DNA from: Methanoregula sp.
Lineage (GTDB): Archaea > Halobacteriota > Methanomicrobia > Methanomicrobiales > Methanospirillaceae
DNA length: 64,000 bases
Reading direction: 5' to 3'
NCBI GenBank assembly: GCA_026625165.1
Contig: CP112999.1
Span: forward strand, 620,001-684,000
The position numbers and the translations under genes were made by a program. The notes below the pieces were generated by a model, which made no database searches, was not told the DNA's origin, and was given only the letters and a program-made list of their open reading frames with translations. How positions within the stretch are numbered: the stretch's first letter is position 1; the number at the start of each line of letters is the position of its first letter. Shown one piece after another: positions 1-8,969 of the stretch.

Positions 1-696
1 CAGGGTGAGTTTGCCAATATACAGGAAAACATCGCAGCTGCTGAAGGACTTGCGGTCCCGCTCTGCCAGGACACCGGTGTGCCGGTCATCTACCTTACCC
101 TTCCACCGGATGTACCGCTGACCAAGGACTTGTACGACGCCGTTATTGAGGGTGTCCGCAGGGCGACCAGGTCCGTCCCGCTCCGCCCAAATGTCGTTGA
201 CCCTCTTTCCCGGCATAACACTGGTGACAATACCGGTGATGGCATGCCTGCAGTACACGTGAGACCTGGCGACAAGCTTACCGTGACAGTACTTCCCAAA
301 GGGGCGGGCGCCGAGAATGTGTCGCGCATCACAATGCTCCTGCCTTCCCAAAAAGACGAGATCGGGAAGTTTGTTATCGAGACGGTGCTGCTTGCCGGGG
401 GAAAACCCTGTCCGCCGGTAGTGCTCGGGGTCGGGATCGGCGGGACTTTTGATGGCGCGGCGACGCTCGCAAAGGAGGCGCTGCTGCTCCCCATTGATTC
501 GATGACAGAGTATGAGCAGCAGCTCTGCAATGCGGTAAACCGCCTCGGGATCGGCCCTATGGGGCTTGGGGGTAAAACGACAGCTCTCGCCGTCAAGGTC
601 AGGACTGCCGCGTGCCATACAGCATCTCTCCCGGTCGCTGTCAATGTCCAGTGCTGGGCATGCCGCCGGGCCACTGTCGAGGTGAAGAGGACATGA
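1..696 (+). CDS. fumarate hydratase (class I) alpha subunit, 5'-truncated by window edge
   Basis: The frame is open from the first base, so the start lies upstream of the window. It encodes the N-terminal-type subunit of the oxygen-sensitive [4Fe-4S] fumarase/tartrate dehydratase family, which interconverts fumarate and malate. Visible family signatures are the CQDTG motif near the left edge, one of the cluster-binding cysteines, and the later GVGIGGTFD segment. The stop overlaps the ATG of the beta-subunit gene (ATGA), and Kor and succinyl-CoA synthetase genes follow, which places it in a reductive TCA branch. A tartrate dehydratase cannot be excluded from sequence, but the context favours fumarase. 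Confidence 0.9.
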   Translation, partial: QGEFANIQENIAAAEGLAVPLCQDTGVPVIYLTLPPDVPLTKDLYDAVIEGVRRATRSVPLRPNVVDPLSRHNTGDNTGDGMPAVHVRPGDKLTVTVLPKGAGAENVSRITMLLPSQKDEIGKFVIETVLLAGGKPCPPVVLGVGIGGTFDGAATLAKEALLLPIDSMTEYEQQLCNAVNRLGIGPMGLGGKTTALAVKVRTAACHTASLPVAVNVQCWACRRATVEVKRT

Positions 697-1250
697 AAAA
701 GCCGGCACAGCTCAAAACCCCGCTTGGCAGTGAAGTGCTCGGGCTCCATGCCGGCGACCATGTCGAGCTCTCCGGGATGGTATACACCGCACGGGACGAA
801 GCGCACCTGCGCATGCAGGAGGAGGGTATCCCCTTTGACCCGGACGGCGCTGCAGTATACCACTGCGGCCCGGTCGTGCAGGATAACCGGATCATCGCAG
901 CAGGGCCTACGACATCGTCGCGGATGAATGCTCTCTCCGGCTTCCTCATCGCAAGGGGTGTACGGGCGCTGATCGGGAAAGGAGGTATGGGCAGCGCGGT
1001 GCGTGAGCAGCTCCGGGGAAAGGGAGTGTATCTCGCGTTCACGGGCGGGTGTGCTGCGCTTGCCGCCTCACACATGGCGCTCCGTGGCGTTTATTTTGAA
1101 GACCTCGGGATGGCGGAAGCGGTCTGGGCAATTGAGCTTGACAGACTGCCCCTCGTCGTGGGGATCGATGCACAGGGAAACGACATCTTTGATCTCATCC
1201 GCGCCCGTGCGGAAAAAGAGTTTGAACGGTATTGCAGGGGCCAGCCCTGA
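693..1250 (+). CDS. fumarate hydratase (class I) beta subunit
   Basis: This 185-residue protein is the C-terminal-type partner of the class I fumarase. Typical segments are the early LHAGDHVELSG and GMVYTARDEAH, then GPTTSSRMN and IGKGGMG. The ATG at 693 is chosen because it overlaps the preceding stop by four bases and follows a GAGGTGAAGAGG purine run; a longer in-frame start at 612 would lie deep in the alpha gene. The two subunits form the cytoplasmic Fe-S enzyme. About 70 bases separate it from korD; that gap may carry a separate promoter. Confidence 0.92.
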   Translation: MKKPAQLKTPLGSEVLGLHAGDHVELSGMVYTARDEAHLRMQEEGIPFDPDGAAVYHCGPVVQDNRIIAAGPTTSSRMNALSGFLIARGVRALIGKGGMGSAVREQLRGKGVYLAFTGGCAALAASHMALRGVYFEDLGMAEAVWAIELDRLPLVVGIDAQGNDIFDLIRARAEKEFERYCRGQP

Positions 1251-1323
1251 ACCAACCATAATGTGTATTACAATAAATAGGTTTTATTCGTCCGGGCTTT
1301 CACATTATACGATAGGACGCTCC

Positions 1324-1596
1324 ATGAAGCTCGCCATTGACGAGGCCCGGTGCAAAGGGTGCAACCTGTGTACAAAAGTCTGCCCTTACAAAATCTTTAA
1401 GGAAGGAAGAAAACCCAACCGCCGGGGGATCCTGATGCCTGAACTGGACCGTCCCGAACGGTGCGCTAACTGCCGGCTCCAGAAGCTGTACGGGCGCAGG
1501 CTCTGCGGCATCTGCGAGCTCACCTGCCCGGATCAGGCCATTCACTGGACAGATGAAGAACCATACGAACCGCACAAGGTGGCGATTGAGTATTGA
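1324..1596 (+). CDS. korD: 2-oxoglutarate:ferredoxin oxidoreductase, delta (ferredoxin) subunit
   Basis: The product is a 90-residue two-cluster ferredoxin. The first motif is CKGCNLCTKVCP. The second is interrupted, with CANC followed after an insert by CGICELTCP, as usual for the Kor delta subunit. It would carry electrons between the thiamine-diphosphate core and external ferredoxin. The ATG at 1324 sits right before the conserved LAIDEARCKGC start; in-frame starts farther upstream would run through the fumarase gene. The stop overlaps a TTG start for korA by four bases, so the subunits are probably translationally coupled. Confidence 0.9.
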   Translation: MKLAIDEARCKGCNLCTKVCPYKIFKEGRKPNRRGILMPELDRPERCANCRLQKLYGRRLCGICELTCPDQAIHWTDEEPYEPHKVAIEY

Positions 1597-2693
1597 CGCG
1601 CACTGAATTCTGGCAGGGTAATACCGCTTCCGCAGAGGGAGCACTTGCGGCTGGCTGCAACTTCTTCGGGGGATACCCGATCACGCCTTCCACGGAAGTT
1701 GCCGAGCACATGGCAGTCAGGCTGCCAAAGAAGGGAGGTGTCTTCATCCAGATGGAAGACGAGATCGCAAGCATGGCAGCGATCATCGGCGCTGCATGGA
1801 CCGGTGCCCGGGCGATGACGGCGACAAGCGGCCCGGGCTTTTCCCTGATGATGGAGAATGTCGGGTTCGCTGTAATGACCGAGACGCCGTGCGTTATCGT
1901 CAATATCCAGCGCGGCGGCCCGTCCACCGGCCAGCCCACGATGGCGGCTCAGGGCGACATGATGCAGTGCCGGTTCGGCTCGCATGGCGACTACTCCATC
2001 ATTGCGCTGTGCCCGTCCAGCGTGCAGGAGATGTACGAACTGACGGCAAAGGCGTTCAACCTTGCCGACTGGTACCGGGTCCCGGTTTTTCTCATGGCTG
2101 ATGAGATCATCGGTCACATGCGGGAACGGATCACGGTTCCGGACTCAGTTGAACGCGTGCCACGGCGGGAACTTGAAAAGGGCGTGCTGCCATTCCACCC
2201 GGAACCGGACCTCGTGCCCGGCTTTGCGACGTTTGGCAAGGGCCACAGGGTCCATGTGACGGGCCTGACGCACGACGAGCGCGGGTATCCCTGCACAACG
2301 AACGTGAAACTCCACCACCAGCTGGTACAGCGCCTTGTCGACAAGATTGAAAACGCCCGGCATGACATCGCTGACTTCGACTTCATCAATCCTGACGCAG
2401 AACAGGTCTTTGTCGCGTACGGCGCACCCGTCCGCACCGTGCAGCAGGTATTTCACGATCATCCCGATAACAATGTCGGGTTCCTGCGCCTGCGCACCGT
2501 CTGGCCGTTCCCCGAATCCGCCCTTGCGCAGTTTAAGAATGCCCGCCGGTTCCTCGTTCCCGAGCTCAACCTTGGCCAGATGGCCCGGGAGATCGAACGG
2601 CACGTGAAGGTCCCTGTCATCTCCATCCCTAAGCTGGGGGGCGATCTCCACCTCCCTGAAGAGCTGGTTGCCGCACTGGAGGCAGGCCGATGA
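1593..2693 (+). CDS. korA: 2-oxoglutarate:ferredoxin oxidoreductase, alpha subunit
   Basis: The protein has 366 residues and resembles the alpha subunit of 2-oxoacid:ferredoxin oxidoreductases. It carries the pyrimidine-binding domain with GNTASAEGALAAGCNFFGGYP and PSTEV at the N-terminus, TATSGPGFSLM near residue 75, and a C-terminal domain II. The enzyme carboxylates succinyl-CoA with reduced ferredoxin in methanogens running the reductive partial cycle. The start is TTG, the only codon that fits the four-base overlap with korD and the conserved N-terminus. KorB follows with an ATGA overlap. Confidence 0.92.
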   Translation: MTRTEFWQGNTASAEGALAAGCNFFGGYPITPSTEVAEHMAVRLPKKGGVFIQMEDEIASMAAIIGAAWTGARAMTATSGPGFSLMMENVGFAVMTETPCVIVNIQRGGPSTGQPTMAAQGDMMQCRFGSHGDYSIIALCPSSVQEMYELTAKAFNLADWYRVPVFLMADEIIGHMRERITVPDSVERVPRRELEKGVLPFHPEPDLVPGFATFGKGHRVHVTGLTHDERGYPCTTNVKLHHQLVQRLVDKIENARHDIADFDFINPDAEQVFVAYGAPVRTVQQVFHDHPDNNVGFLRLRTVWPFPESALAQFKNARRFLVPELNLGQMAREIERHVKVPVISIPKLGGDLHLPEELVAALEAGR

Positions 2694-3478
2694 CCTTTGA
2701 GGACTGGTTCCGTACAGATCGGCTGCCCCACATTTACTGTGCCGGCTGCGGGAACGGGACGATCATCAACTGCACGCTCGCGGCAGTCGACCAGATGGGC
2801 TGGAACAAGGACAAGACCGTGTTCATCTCGGGCATCGGCTGCTCGTCGCGTGCACCGGGCTATATCCTGACCGATTCCCTGCATACGACCCACGGGCGGG
2901 CGCTTGCGTTTGCGACCGGCGTCAAGATGGCAGACAACGGGTTAAACGTCGTCGTGTTTACCGGCGATGGCGACCTTGCGGCGATCGGCGGAAACCACTT
3001 TATCCATGCGTGCCGGCGCAATATTGATATAACCGTTGTCTGCATGAACAACCAGATCTACGGCATGACCGGGGGGCAGGGCAGCCCGACAACCCCGCTC
3101 AGATGCCTCTCGACGACAACACCGTATGGCTGTTCCGAACAGCCGTTTGACCTGTGCGAGCTTGCAATAGCGGCAGGGGCTAACTTCGTAGCCCGGTGGA
3201 CATCGTACCATGTAAAGGAGCTTGAAAAAGCAGTCAGAGCCGGCCTCGAGACTCCCGGACTCTCCTTTATCGAGGCCCTCGTGCAATGCCCGACGGCGTT
3301 CGGGCGCAGGAACAAGTTCAAGCAGGTCGCCGACCATGTGGAGTACTTAAAGACCCACTCCCTGCTGAAGGTGAAGCGCGATCGGCTCCTGGAGAACGGC
3401 GAAGCGGTGCCGCCGGACATGTTTGTTGTCGGGGAACTGGTAAAAAGAAAACGGCCCGCACTGGGGGTTAAGGCATGA
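2690..3478 (+). CDS. korB: 2-oxoglutarate:ferredoxin oxidoreductase, beta (ThDP) subunit
   Basis: This 262-residue subunit binds thiamine diphosphate. It shows HIYCAGCGNGTI near residue 12, the GDGD(L)AAIGGNHFIHA ThDP/Mg motif near residue 92, and NNQIYGMTGGQ near 120. Together with KorA it forms the catalytic core in the cytoplasm. It overlaps both neighbours by four bases. The Kor assignment, rather than pyruvate or 2-oxoisovalerate oxidoreductase, rests on similarity to the Kor group and on the adjacent succinyl-CoA synthetase genes, so substrate specificity is partly inferred. Confidence 0.9.
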   Translation: MTFEDWFRTDRLPHIYCAGCGNGTIINCTLAAVDQMGWNKDKTVFISGIGCSSRAPGYILTDSLHTTHGRALAFATGVKMADNGLNVVVFTGDGDLAAIGGNHFIHACRRNIDITVVCMNNQIYGMTGGQGSPTTPLRCLSTTTPYGCSEQPFDLCELAIAAGANFVARWTSYHVKELEKAVRAGLETPGLSFIEALVQCPTAFGRRNKFKQVADHVEYLKTHSLLKVKRDRLLENGEAVPPDMFVVGELVKRKRPALGVKA

Positions 3479-4029
3479 GGCACGAGGTCCGGTTCTCAGG
3501 ATTCGGGGGGCAGGGGATCATCCTGTCGGCAGTTATCGTCGGGCGGGCAGCGGTCATGTACGACAACAAGTTTGCCATCCAGACGCAGGTGTACGGCCCG
3601 GAGGCGCGGGGCGGGGCATCGATGAGTGCGGTGATCATCGATGACGAACCGATCCTGTTTCCCAAGGTTGTAAATCCTGACATCTTAGTGATCATGTCGC
3701 AGGAAGGGTTCGAGAAGTACGGTGGCGGTGCTCAGGAGAACGCCGTCATGGTGCTGGATTCCTCCCTTGTCCATTCCCGCCCGGCATGCAGGTTTGTCGA
3801 GATCCCGGCAACCCGCGAGGCAAAGCAGGCGCTTGGCAGGGACATCGTGGCAAACATCGTGATGCTCGGTGCGCTGGTGAAAACCACCGGGATCGTCAGT
3901 GAGACAGCACTGGAGAAGGCAATTCTTGACTCCGTGCCGAAAGGTACCGAGGCTCTGAACACGAAGGCTATGAAAAAGGGCATCGAGCTTGCAGCAGTTG
4001 CTCTAAAAGGAGGAGCAAATAACCCATGA
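3475..4029 (+). CDS. korC: 2-oxoglutarate:ferredoxin oxidoreductase, gamma subunit
   Basis: The product is a 184-residue gamma domain of the 2-oxoacid oxidoreductase family. The N-terminal RFSGFGGQGIILSA motif and the QTQVYGPEARGG segment near residue 40 are diagnostic. The gamma domain helps bind coenzyme A and closes the active site. This completes the four-subunit order D-A-B-C. Its stop overlaps the sucC ATG by four bases. Confidence 0.92.
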   Translation: MRHEVRFSGFGGQGIILSAVIVGRAAVMYDNKFAIQTQVYGPEARGGASMSAVIIDDEPILFPKVVNPDILVIMSQEGFEKYGGGAQENAVMVLDSSLVHSRPACRFVEIPATREAKQALGRDIVANIVMLGALVKTTGIVSETALEKAILDSVPKGTEALNTKAMKKGIELAAVALKGGANNP

Positions 4030-5111
4030 AACTGCGCGAATACGAAGCAAAGAAAGTCCTCAGGGAGGCAGGGATCCCTGTCCCTTCAGGGTTCCTGATC
4101 CAAACGGCAGAGGAACTCATCCCTCACCTTGACGCACTGGGCGATGCGATCGTTTTAAAGGCACAGGTGGACATTGGCGGCAGGGGAAAGGCCGGAGGTA
4201 TACTGATGGCCGATAAGAACACGGCCTTCGCAACCGCCCGCGAGCTCTTCAAAAAGCAGATCAAAGGGCTGCCGGTCAAAGAGATCCTCGCTGAGCAGAA
4301 GCTGGCAATCCAGAAAGAATATTACCTCTCGATCACGGTAGACCGTTCGTCCAAACAACCGCTCGTCCTGTTCTCGGATGCCGGCGGGGTCGAGATCGAG
4401 ACTACGGCAAAGGAGAACCCGGAGGCGATCCGGCGTGTCGTTTCCCTCCCGCTGATGCGCGACCTCCCTCCGTTTATGCTCCGCGAACTTGCCGGAAAAG
4501 CCCCAAAGGAGGTCATGCCGGTCATCAACAGGCTCTACAGGATCTTCCTTGACAAAGACGCACTACTTGCGGAGATCAACCCGCTGGTCATAACACCGCA
4601 GGGCGTGTACGCGGCGGATGCCAAGATCATCGTTGACGACAACGCCCTTGCCCGGCAGGGGATCACGGTGAACCGCGATCTTTCCGAGCGCGAACGCGAG
4701 GCGGAGAAGAATGGTTTTTCGTACGTAGAGCTTGAGGGCAATATCGGCGTGATAGGCAATGGCGCCGGCCTCACGATGTCAACCCTTGACTTAATCGAAT
4801 ACTTCGGCGGAAAAGCGGCAAACTTCCTCGATGTTGGTGGTGGTGCGGAGAGCGAGCGGGTTAAAAACGCGGTGCAGCTGGTCGCAAGCGTGCCTTCGGT
4901 CAGGGTCATTGTTGTCAACCTGCTGGGCGGGATCACCCGGTGCGACGAGGTTGCCCGGGGGATCATCGCAGCAGGCATCTCCCAGAAGGTGATCGTTCGG
5001 CTTGCAGGCACCAACGAAGCGGAGGGGAGAAAACTGCTCGCCGAGAAAGGGTACGAGATGCTGGACACCATGGACCTTGTCGTGAAAAAAGCCGTTGAGG
5101 TTGCCGCATGA
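4026..5111 (+). CDS. sucC: succinyl-CoA synthetase (ADP-forming), beta subunit
   Basis: The 361-residue protein has an N-terminal ATP-grasp domain, with LREYEAKKVL at the start and GGRGKAGGI near residue 55, and a C-terminal CoA-ligase domain containing GNGAGLTMSTLD and FLDVGGGAE. With SucD it makes succinyl-CoA from succinate, CoA and ATP, supplying Kor with substrate in the reductive direction. The length is slightly shorter than the bacterial enzyme, as is common in archaea. It overlaps korC and sucD by four bases each. Confidence 0.94.
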   Translation: MKLREYEAKKVLREAGIPVPSGFLIQTAEELIPHLDALGDAIVLKAQVDIGGRGKAGGILMADKNTAFATARELFKKQIKGLPVKEILAEQKLAIQKEYYLSITVDRSSKQPLVLFSDAGGVEIETTAKENPEAIRRVVSLPLMRDLPPFMLRELAGKAPKEVMPVINRLYRIFLDKDALLAEINPLVITPQGVYAADAKIIVDDNALARQGITVNRDLSEREREAEKNGFSYVELEGNIGVIGNGAGLTMSTLDLIEYFGGKAANFLDVGGGAESERVKNAVQLVASVPSVRVIVVNLLGGITRCDEVARGIIAAGISQKVIVRLAGTNEAEGRKLLAEKGYEMLDTMDLVVKKAVEVAA

Positions 5112-5986
5112 TCTACGGCGATAAAAAGACCGGAGTGCTCGTGCAGGGGGCAACCGGCAAACAGGGCGAGTTCCACATCGGCCTGATGAACGCGTACGCA
5201 AAACAGGTTGGCGGCCGGGGCGTTGTTGCCGGTGTTACACCGGGAAAAGGTGGCCAGCAGGTGCATGGCGTTCAGGTCTTTAATACCGTGAAGGAAGCGA
5301 TGCGTGAGCACGATATCGGGGCTGCGGTCATCTTTGTCCCGGCCGGGGCGGCAGCCGACTCGATCATGGAGGAGGCAGATGCCGGCATCCCAACCATTGT
5401 CTGTATCACAGAGCACATCCCGGTCCACGACACCATGAAGGCGGTCGCTTATGCAAAGGTGCAGGGCAGTTCGGTCATAGGCCCAAACTGCCCGGGACTG
5501 CTCTCGCCTGGCGAGGTCAAGATGGGAATCATGCCGGCCCAGCTCTTCAGCCGGGGCAGTGTGGGCGTCATCTCCCGGAGCGGGACGCTTACTTACGAAG
5601 TTGTCGATGAGCTCACCCGGGCCGGCATCGGGCAGAGCACTGTTGTCGGGATCGGCGGCGATCCTGTCATCGGGCAGACATTTGTCGACGTTCTTGAACG
5701 GTTCGAAAAGGATCCGCAGACAAAGGCGGTCGTGCTGATCGGCGAGGTGGGGGGGAACCTCGAGGAGGAGGGTGCGAACGCAACCGATCTCCCGATCGCT
5801 GCATACATTGCCGGCAAGTCCGCCCCACCGGACAAGCGGATGGGGCATGCCGGGGCAATTGTCGAAGGTGGCGAAGGCGATGCACGCTCAAAGATTGCCC
5901 GGCTCACAAAACTTGGCGTACCTGTTGCATCCCGGCCGTCAGAGATCCCGGATATGGTGCGGGGACTGTTTAAACATCACTGTTGA
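5108..5986 (+). CDS. sucD: succinyl-CoA synthetase (ADP-forming), alpha subunit
   Basis: The 292-residue alpha subunit has a CoA-binding Rossmann domain, GATGKQGEFH near residue 15, GPNCPGLLSPGE near residue 127, and the phospho-histidine loop MGHAGAIVEGG near residue 245. It is the last gene of the coupled reductive TCA operon; a T6 run follows 12 bases after the stop. Confidence 0.95.
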   Translation: MIYGDKKTGVLVQGATGKQGEFHIGLMNAYAKQVGGRGVVAGVTPGKGGQQVHGVQVFNTVKEAMREHDIGAAVIFVPAGAAADSIMEEADAGIPTIVCITEHIPVHDTMKAVAYAKVQGSSVIGPNCPGLLSPGEVKMGIMPAQLFSRGSVGVISRSGTLTYEVVDELTRAGIGQSTVVGIGGDPVIGQTFVDVLERFEKDPQTKAVVLIGEVGGNLEEEGANATDLPIAAYIAGKSAPPDKRMGHAGAIVEGGEGDARSKIARLTKLGVPVASRPSEIPDMVRGLFKHHC

Positions 5987-6004
5987 AATAAAATTCCCTT
6001 TTTT
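5986..6004 (+). terminator. T-run terminator of the fum-kor-suc operon, with overlapping TATA-like element for the next gene
   Basis: Six consecutive T residues lie at 5999-6004, twelve bases after the sucD stop, which fits archaeal oligo-T termination. An AATAAAAT element at 5986-5993 lies about 20-25 bases before the next ATG, so the following gene may have its own, nearly leaderless promoter. Both readings are inferred from spacing only. Confidence 0.4.
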
Positions 6005-6009
6005 ATTGC

Positions 6010-7371
6010 ATGCCAGCCCCTCATTATCTTCCAATCCCCCCGGATCTGCATACTCTCGCGTGCGATACGGTGAGCCGGTGCATTGCACCAATGCCATTTA
6101 TGCGGGATGGCATCAAGGTATCCTGCGAGATTGTCGCGGCGGTAATGGAGTCGCTCAATGCCGAGGCAACCCGGACGCTTGCGCTCAAGGAGAGGACCGG
6201 TGAGGACAGACGTGTGCACACCGATGGTCTCGATCGGCACCTTGCCAGGCGGGGTTTTGGAGATCCCGGGGTTGCTGAGACGATTGCCGGGATACTCACA
6301 GAGGCAGGTATCACTGAGAAGGCATCGGTCAGGGACTGGTATTCCCGGAAGTTAATCCGTGGAATCCGGCTTTTGTCGGGGTGGACCTGGACTATCGCAA
6401 CAACGGGACAAAAATCTTTTTTATTGCCGGTTGAAGGTAAAGGGGCGTGTGATGAGGTCCTTGCATGGACCGATCTCTGCCCGGCCTGCCGTAAAGGTTC
6501 GCTGATCTTGGTAACCGGGCAGCGGCTCTTTGGAATTCCGGAAACGGATTTTTATGTGTGCAGAGGCTGCGGGGCAAAGTATGTACCGGATGGCGGTCGG
6601 TTCCGGCTGGTTGCCATCACCAGAATTGAGGATCCTCTCTGGAAACGGCACCTGAACAAAACATATACAGCGGATGAATGGGCAGCGATTGCAGCTTACG
6701 CTGAAACCGGTAAAACCCCGGCGCCCAAAAAGACGTCAGTGAGTCCTAAAACGACAGCACCCGGTACCGGGTCCGCCCCTTTCACCCGAATGAATGACGG
6801 GACACTTGGGTTTACCTGCGAAAACCAGACATATTATTTCCGGCCCCTGAGGCTGGATATTTCCCGTGGATCCTCAGGAGACCTTTTTTCAAAGGCAACC
6901 GAAAAGGTGCGTGACCTCATCCGGCGTCCCGAATATAACGAGGTCAGGCCGGTTGTGGAAGCACAATACAACGGCTATCTTGACCTCAACTCCGGGGCTT
7001 TTATTTCAGAGCTCAAAAGGAACCATAACCCCCTGTACCTGTCATTTCTCAACCCGTACGGCGACAGGGAGTACTGCAGGTTCAGGATCACATGCCCGGA
7101 ATCTCCGGGCACGAAGGGGGTCTGGATCGTGGTCATTGGGAAAAATCTGCGGGCTGCCGGGATCTGTCGCGAAAGATTTGCACATGTTTTCAATGACCGG
7201 GTCGGGTCGATCCTGCCGGCTGCATGCTACCGCGACGGGGACCCGGAATCCTGCCGGACAAACGCGCTGATCTGCAGGAACCGCAAAGATGCCGGCGTCT
7301 ATGTTTACCCGACGGCGGATGAAAAAGAGATGGGGCTGCTCTCTGCCGCACTCCTGCCCCTGTGCATATGA
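6010..7371 (+). CDS. uncharacterised protein with central zinc ribbon
   Basis: I do not recognise this 453-residue protein. There is no signal peptide or membrane segment. A treble of CPAC (about residue 158) and CRGCG (about 186), separated by roughly 27 residues, looks like a zinc ribbon in the middle. The N-terminal 150 residues are helical and charged, a short Pro/Lys/Thr-rich linker follows near 235-255, and the C-terminal 200 residues are mixed alpha/beta with many aromatic residues. Codon use matches its neighbours. It lies only 23 bases after sucD but behind a T-run, so cotranscription is doubtful. A nucleic-acid-binding role is possible but not shown. Confidence 0.7.
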   Translation: MPAPHYLPIPPDLHTLACDTVSRCIAPMPFMRDGIKVSCEIVAAVMESLNAEATRTLALKERTGEDRRVHTDGLDRHLARRGFGDPGVAETIAGILTEAGITEKASVRDWYSRKLIRGIRLLSGWTWTIATTGQKSFLLPVEGKGACDEVLAWTDLCPACRKGSLILVTGQRLFGIPETDFYVCRGCGAKYVPDGGRFRLVAITRIEDPLWKRHLNKTYTADEWAAIAAYAETGKTPAPKKTSVSPKTTAPGTGSAPFTRMNDGTLGFTCENQTYYFRPLRLDISRGSSGDLFSKATEKVRDLIRRPEYNEVRPVVEAQYNGYLDLNSGAFISELKRNHNPLYLSFLNPYGDREYCRFRITCPESPGTKGVWIVVIGKNLRAAGICRERFAHVFNDRVGSILPAACYRDGDPESCRTNALICRNRKDAGVYVYPTADEKEMGLLSAALLPLCI

Positions 7372-7495
7372 GATATTACAAGTAATGATATACGACAAGT
7401 GCAGAGTTCACGTACCGGATTGGGCCAACCAGAGAATTTTTCTTATGTCATGAGAACATTATAGTTACCTGCCTTTAGTACATTGGAGTACACTG

Positions 7496-8848
7496 ATGAA
7501 ATGCCCTCACTGTGGAATTGAAGTCCGGGATACTACGGTCATCTGCGGGTACTGCGGGGGAAAAATACCGCAGAGAACAGCGAAATCGCCTGCTGCTCCA
7601 CAAACCCGGGCAGACCTCGCAGGAAGCATAGGCCCGAAAGGGGGGGCAAAGAAACAACTGCCCGGAGGTGAAGATGAAGGAGAGGACGAAGAGGAAGGAG
7701 GGCTCTCTGCGTACTTACAGCCCGGCGAACAGGTGCTGATCGGATCCCTCAACATCTCGGTAAAAAAATTCTTTTTCCATGCATACCTCACCGACCGGCG
7801 CATATTCCTGATCGATACCCAGGAAAAGAAGCTCAAGGTGACGGCAAAGGACATCACCCTTGACACAATATCCGGGAGCATCGTGGAATTTTCCGAGGCT
7901 TCAGACCCGGTACTGGTCCTCTCGATTCGTTCTGCAGACGATGAGATCAAGACGATGAAACTCGTGTTTGCACAGAACGGTGTCGACAGGTCGTCTGAGA
8001 TTGATGAGTGGATCACCCTCCTAAACGAGCAGACCCAGCCAAAAAAGCACAAGAAACCAGCTGCAAGGAGCATTCCGGAGCCGGAACCCGAAGAGGAAGA
8101 AGTGGAACCCGCGGACAAGCATGTACCGGCACGTGTGACAAAACCGGCACCGGTGCGGCAGGAACTCCACCCCGCAAAAAAACCGGTCAAAGACTATGAA
8201 CGACAACCCCCGGTAAAGAGGCTCCTGTCAATGTACCAGTCCCCAAAAGAAGTCCCAAAAGAAGTGGAGCCGGAAGAACCTGCACCGCGCCGCCCCGAAA
8301 CCCGGGCTGTTGAACAACCGGTCCGCAGGGCGTCGCACCAACCGGTCGCCTACCGGGAGATCCCGCCCACAACCCCACCGGTTGCCCAGCCGGTAAAAAA
8401 GGTTGAGGTGCATTCCGCAATGAAGAGCGCCATGAAAACGGCGATGCAGCCGCCACGGCAACCGCTTGCCCAGCCGGTGAAGCGGACGGTTCCCGAACTG
8501 CAGAAAAAAGTCCGGCCGGAACCTGAACATTTGCCCGCACCGGAACCAAAGGAAGAACCTGCCGTGCAGGAAGAGATTGTGCAGGAGGATGAAGCCGAAA
8601 GCCCGGTCTTCTGCCAGAACTGCGGAAAAAAACTGCCGGCCGCAGCAAATTTCTGCCCTGGCTGCGGGTCCAAACTCGGGTATCACAAGCCTGTGCACGA
8701 AGCAAAGCCATCTCATGAAAAGAAGTCCCGGAAAACTGAGGACGATCATGATGAGGAAAAACCGGAACGCCCGCCTGCAAAGCATCCGGCAAAAAAAGCT
8801 CCCAAGGGAAGTGAAATGACAATCCTGCACAAATTTTTACGGCGTTAA
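7496..8848 (+). CDS. zinc-ribbon protein with PH-like domain and Pro/Glu-rich linker
   Basis: This 450-residue protein has a zinc ribbon at each end: CPHCGIEVRD...CGYCGG at residues 3-23 and CQNCGKKL...CPGCGSKL near residues 372-393. Between them is an acidic stretch, then a compact beta-rich segment (about 78-180, with YLQPGEQVL and LTDRRIFLID) that resembles bacterial/archaeal PH-like domains, and a long Pro/Lys/Glu-rich linker likely to be disordered. No membrane segment is seen. The family of zinc-ribbon/PH proteins is often linked to signalling or membrane association, but the function here is unknown. Confidence 0.75.
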   Translation: MKCPHCGIEVRDTTVICGYCGGKIPQRTAKSPAAPQTRADLAGSIGPKGGAKKQLPGGEDEGEDEEEGGLSAYLQPGEQVLIGSLNISVKKFFFHAYLTDRRIFLIDTQEKKLKVTAKDITLDTISGSIVEFSEASDPVLVLSIRSADDEIKTMKLVFAQNGVDRSSEIDEWITLLNEQTQPKKHKKPAARSIPEPEPEEEEVEPADKHVPARVTKPAPVRQELHPAKKPVKDYERQPPVKRLLSMYQSPKEVPKEVEPEEPAPRRPETRAVEQPVRRASHQPVAYREIPPTTPPVAQPVKKVEVHSAMKSAMKTAMQPPRQPLAQPVKRTVPELQKKVRPEPEHLPAPEPKEEPAVQEEIVQEDEAESPVFCQNCGKKLPAAANFCPGCGSKLGYHKPVHEAKPSHEKKSRKTEDDHDEEKPERPPAKHPAKKAPKGSEMTILHKFLRR

Positions 8849-8969
8849 ATTAAAATCCCGACTTTTTTCGTAGTAAAAACGACACTCATTAAACCGTGCC
8901 AGAAGATAATTGTTATAACATATCCAATCCCTTTATTAGTACGACTGATTAAGAAGCCCGAGGAATCAG

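Noticed and set aside
4535-5848. 437-codon minus-strand frame opposite sucCD
   Set aside because: It is the antisense shadow of two certain genes and shows no domain; long antisense frames are common at this GC content.
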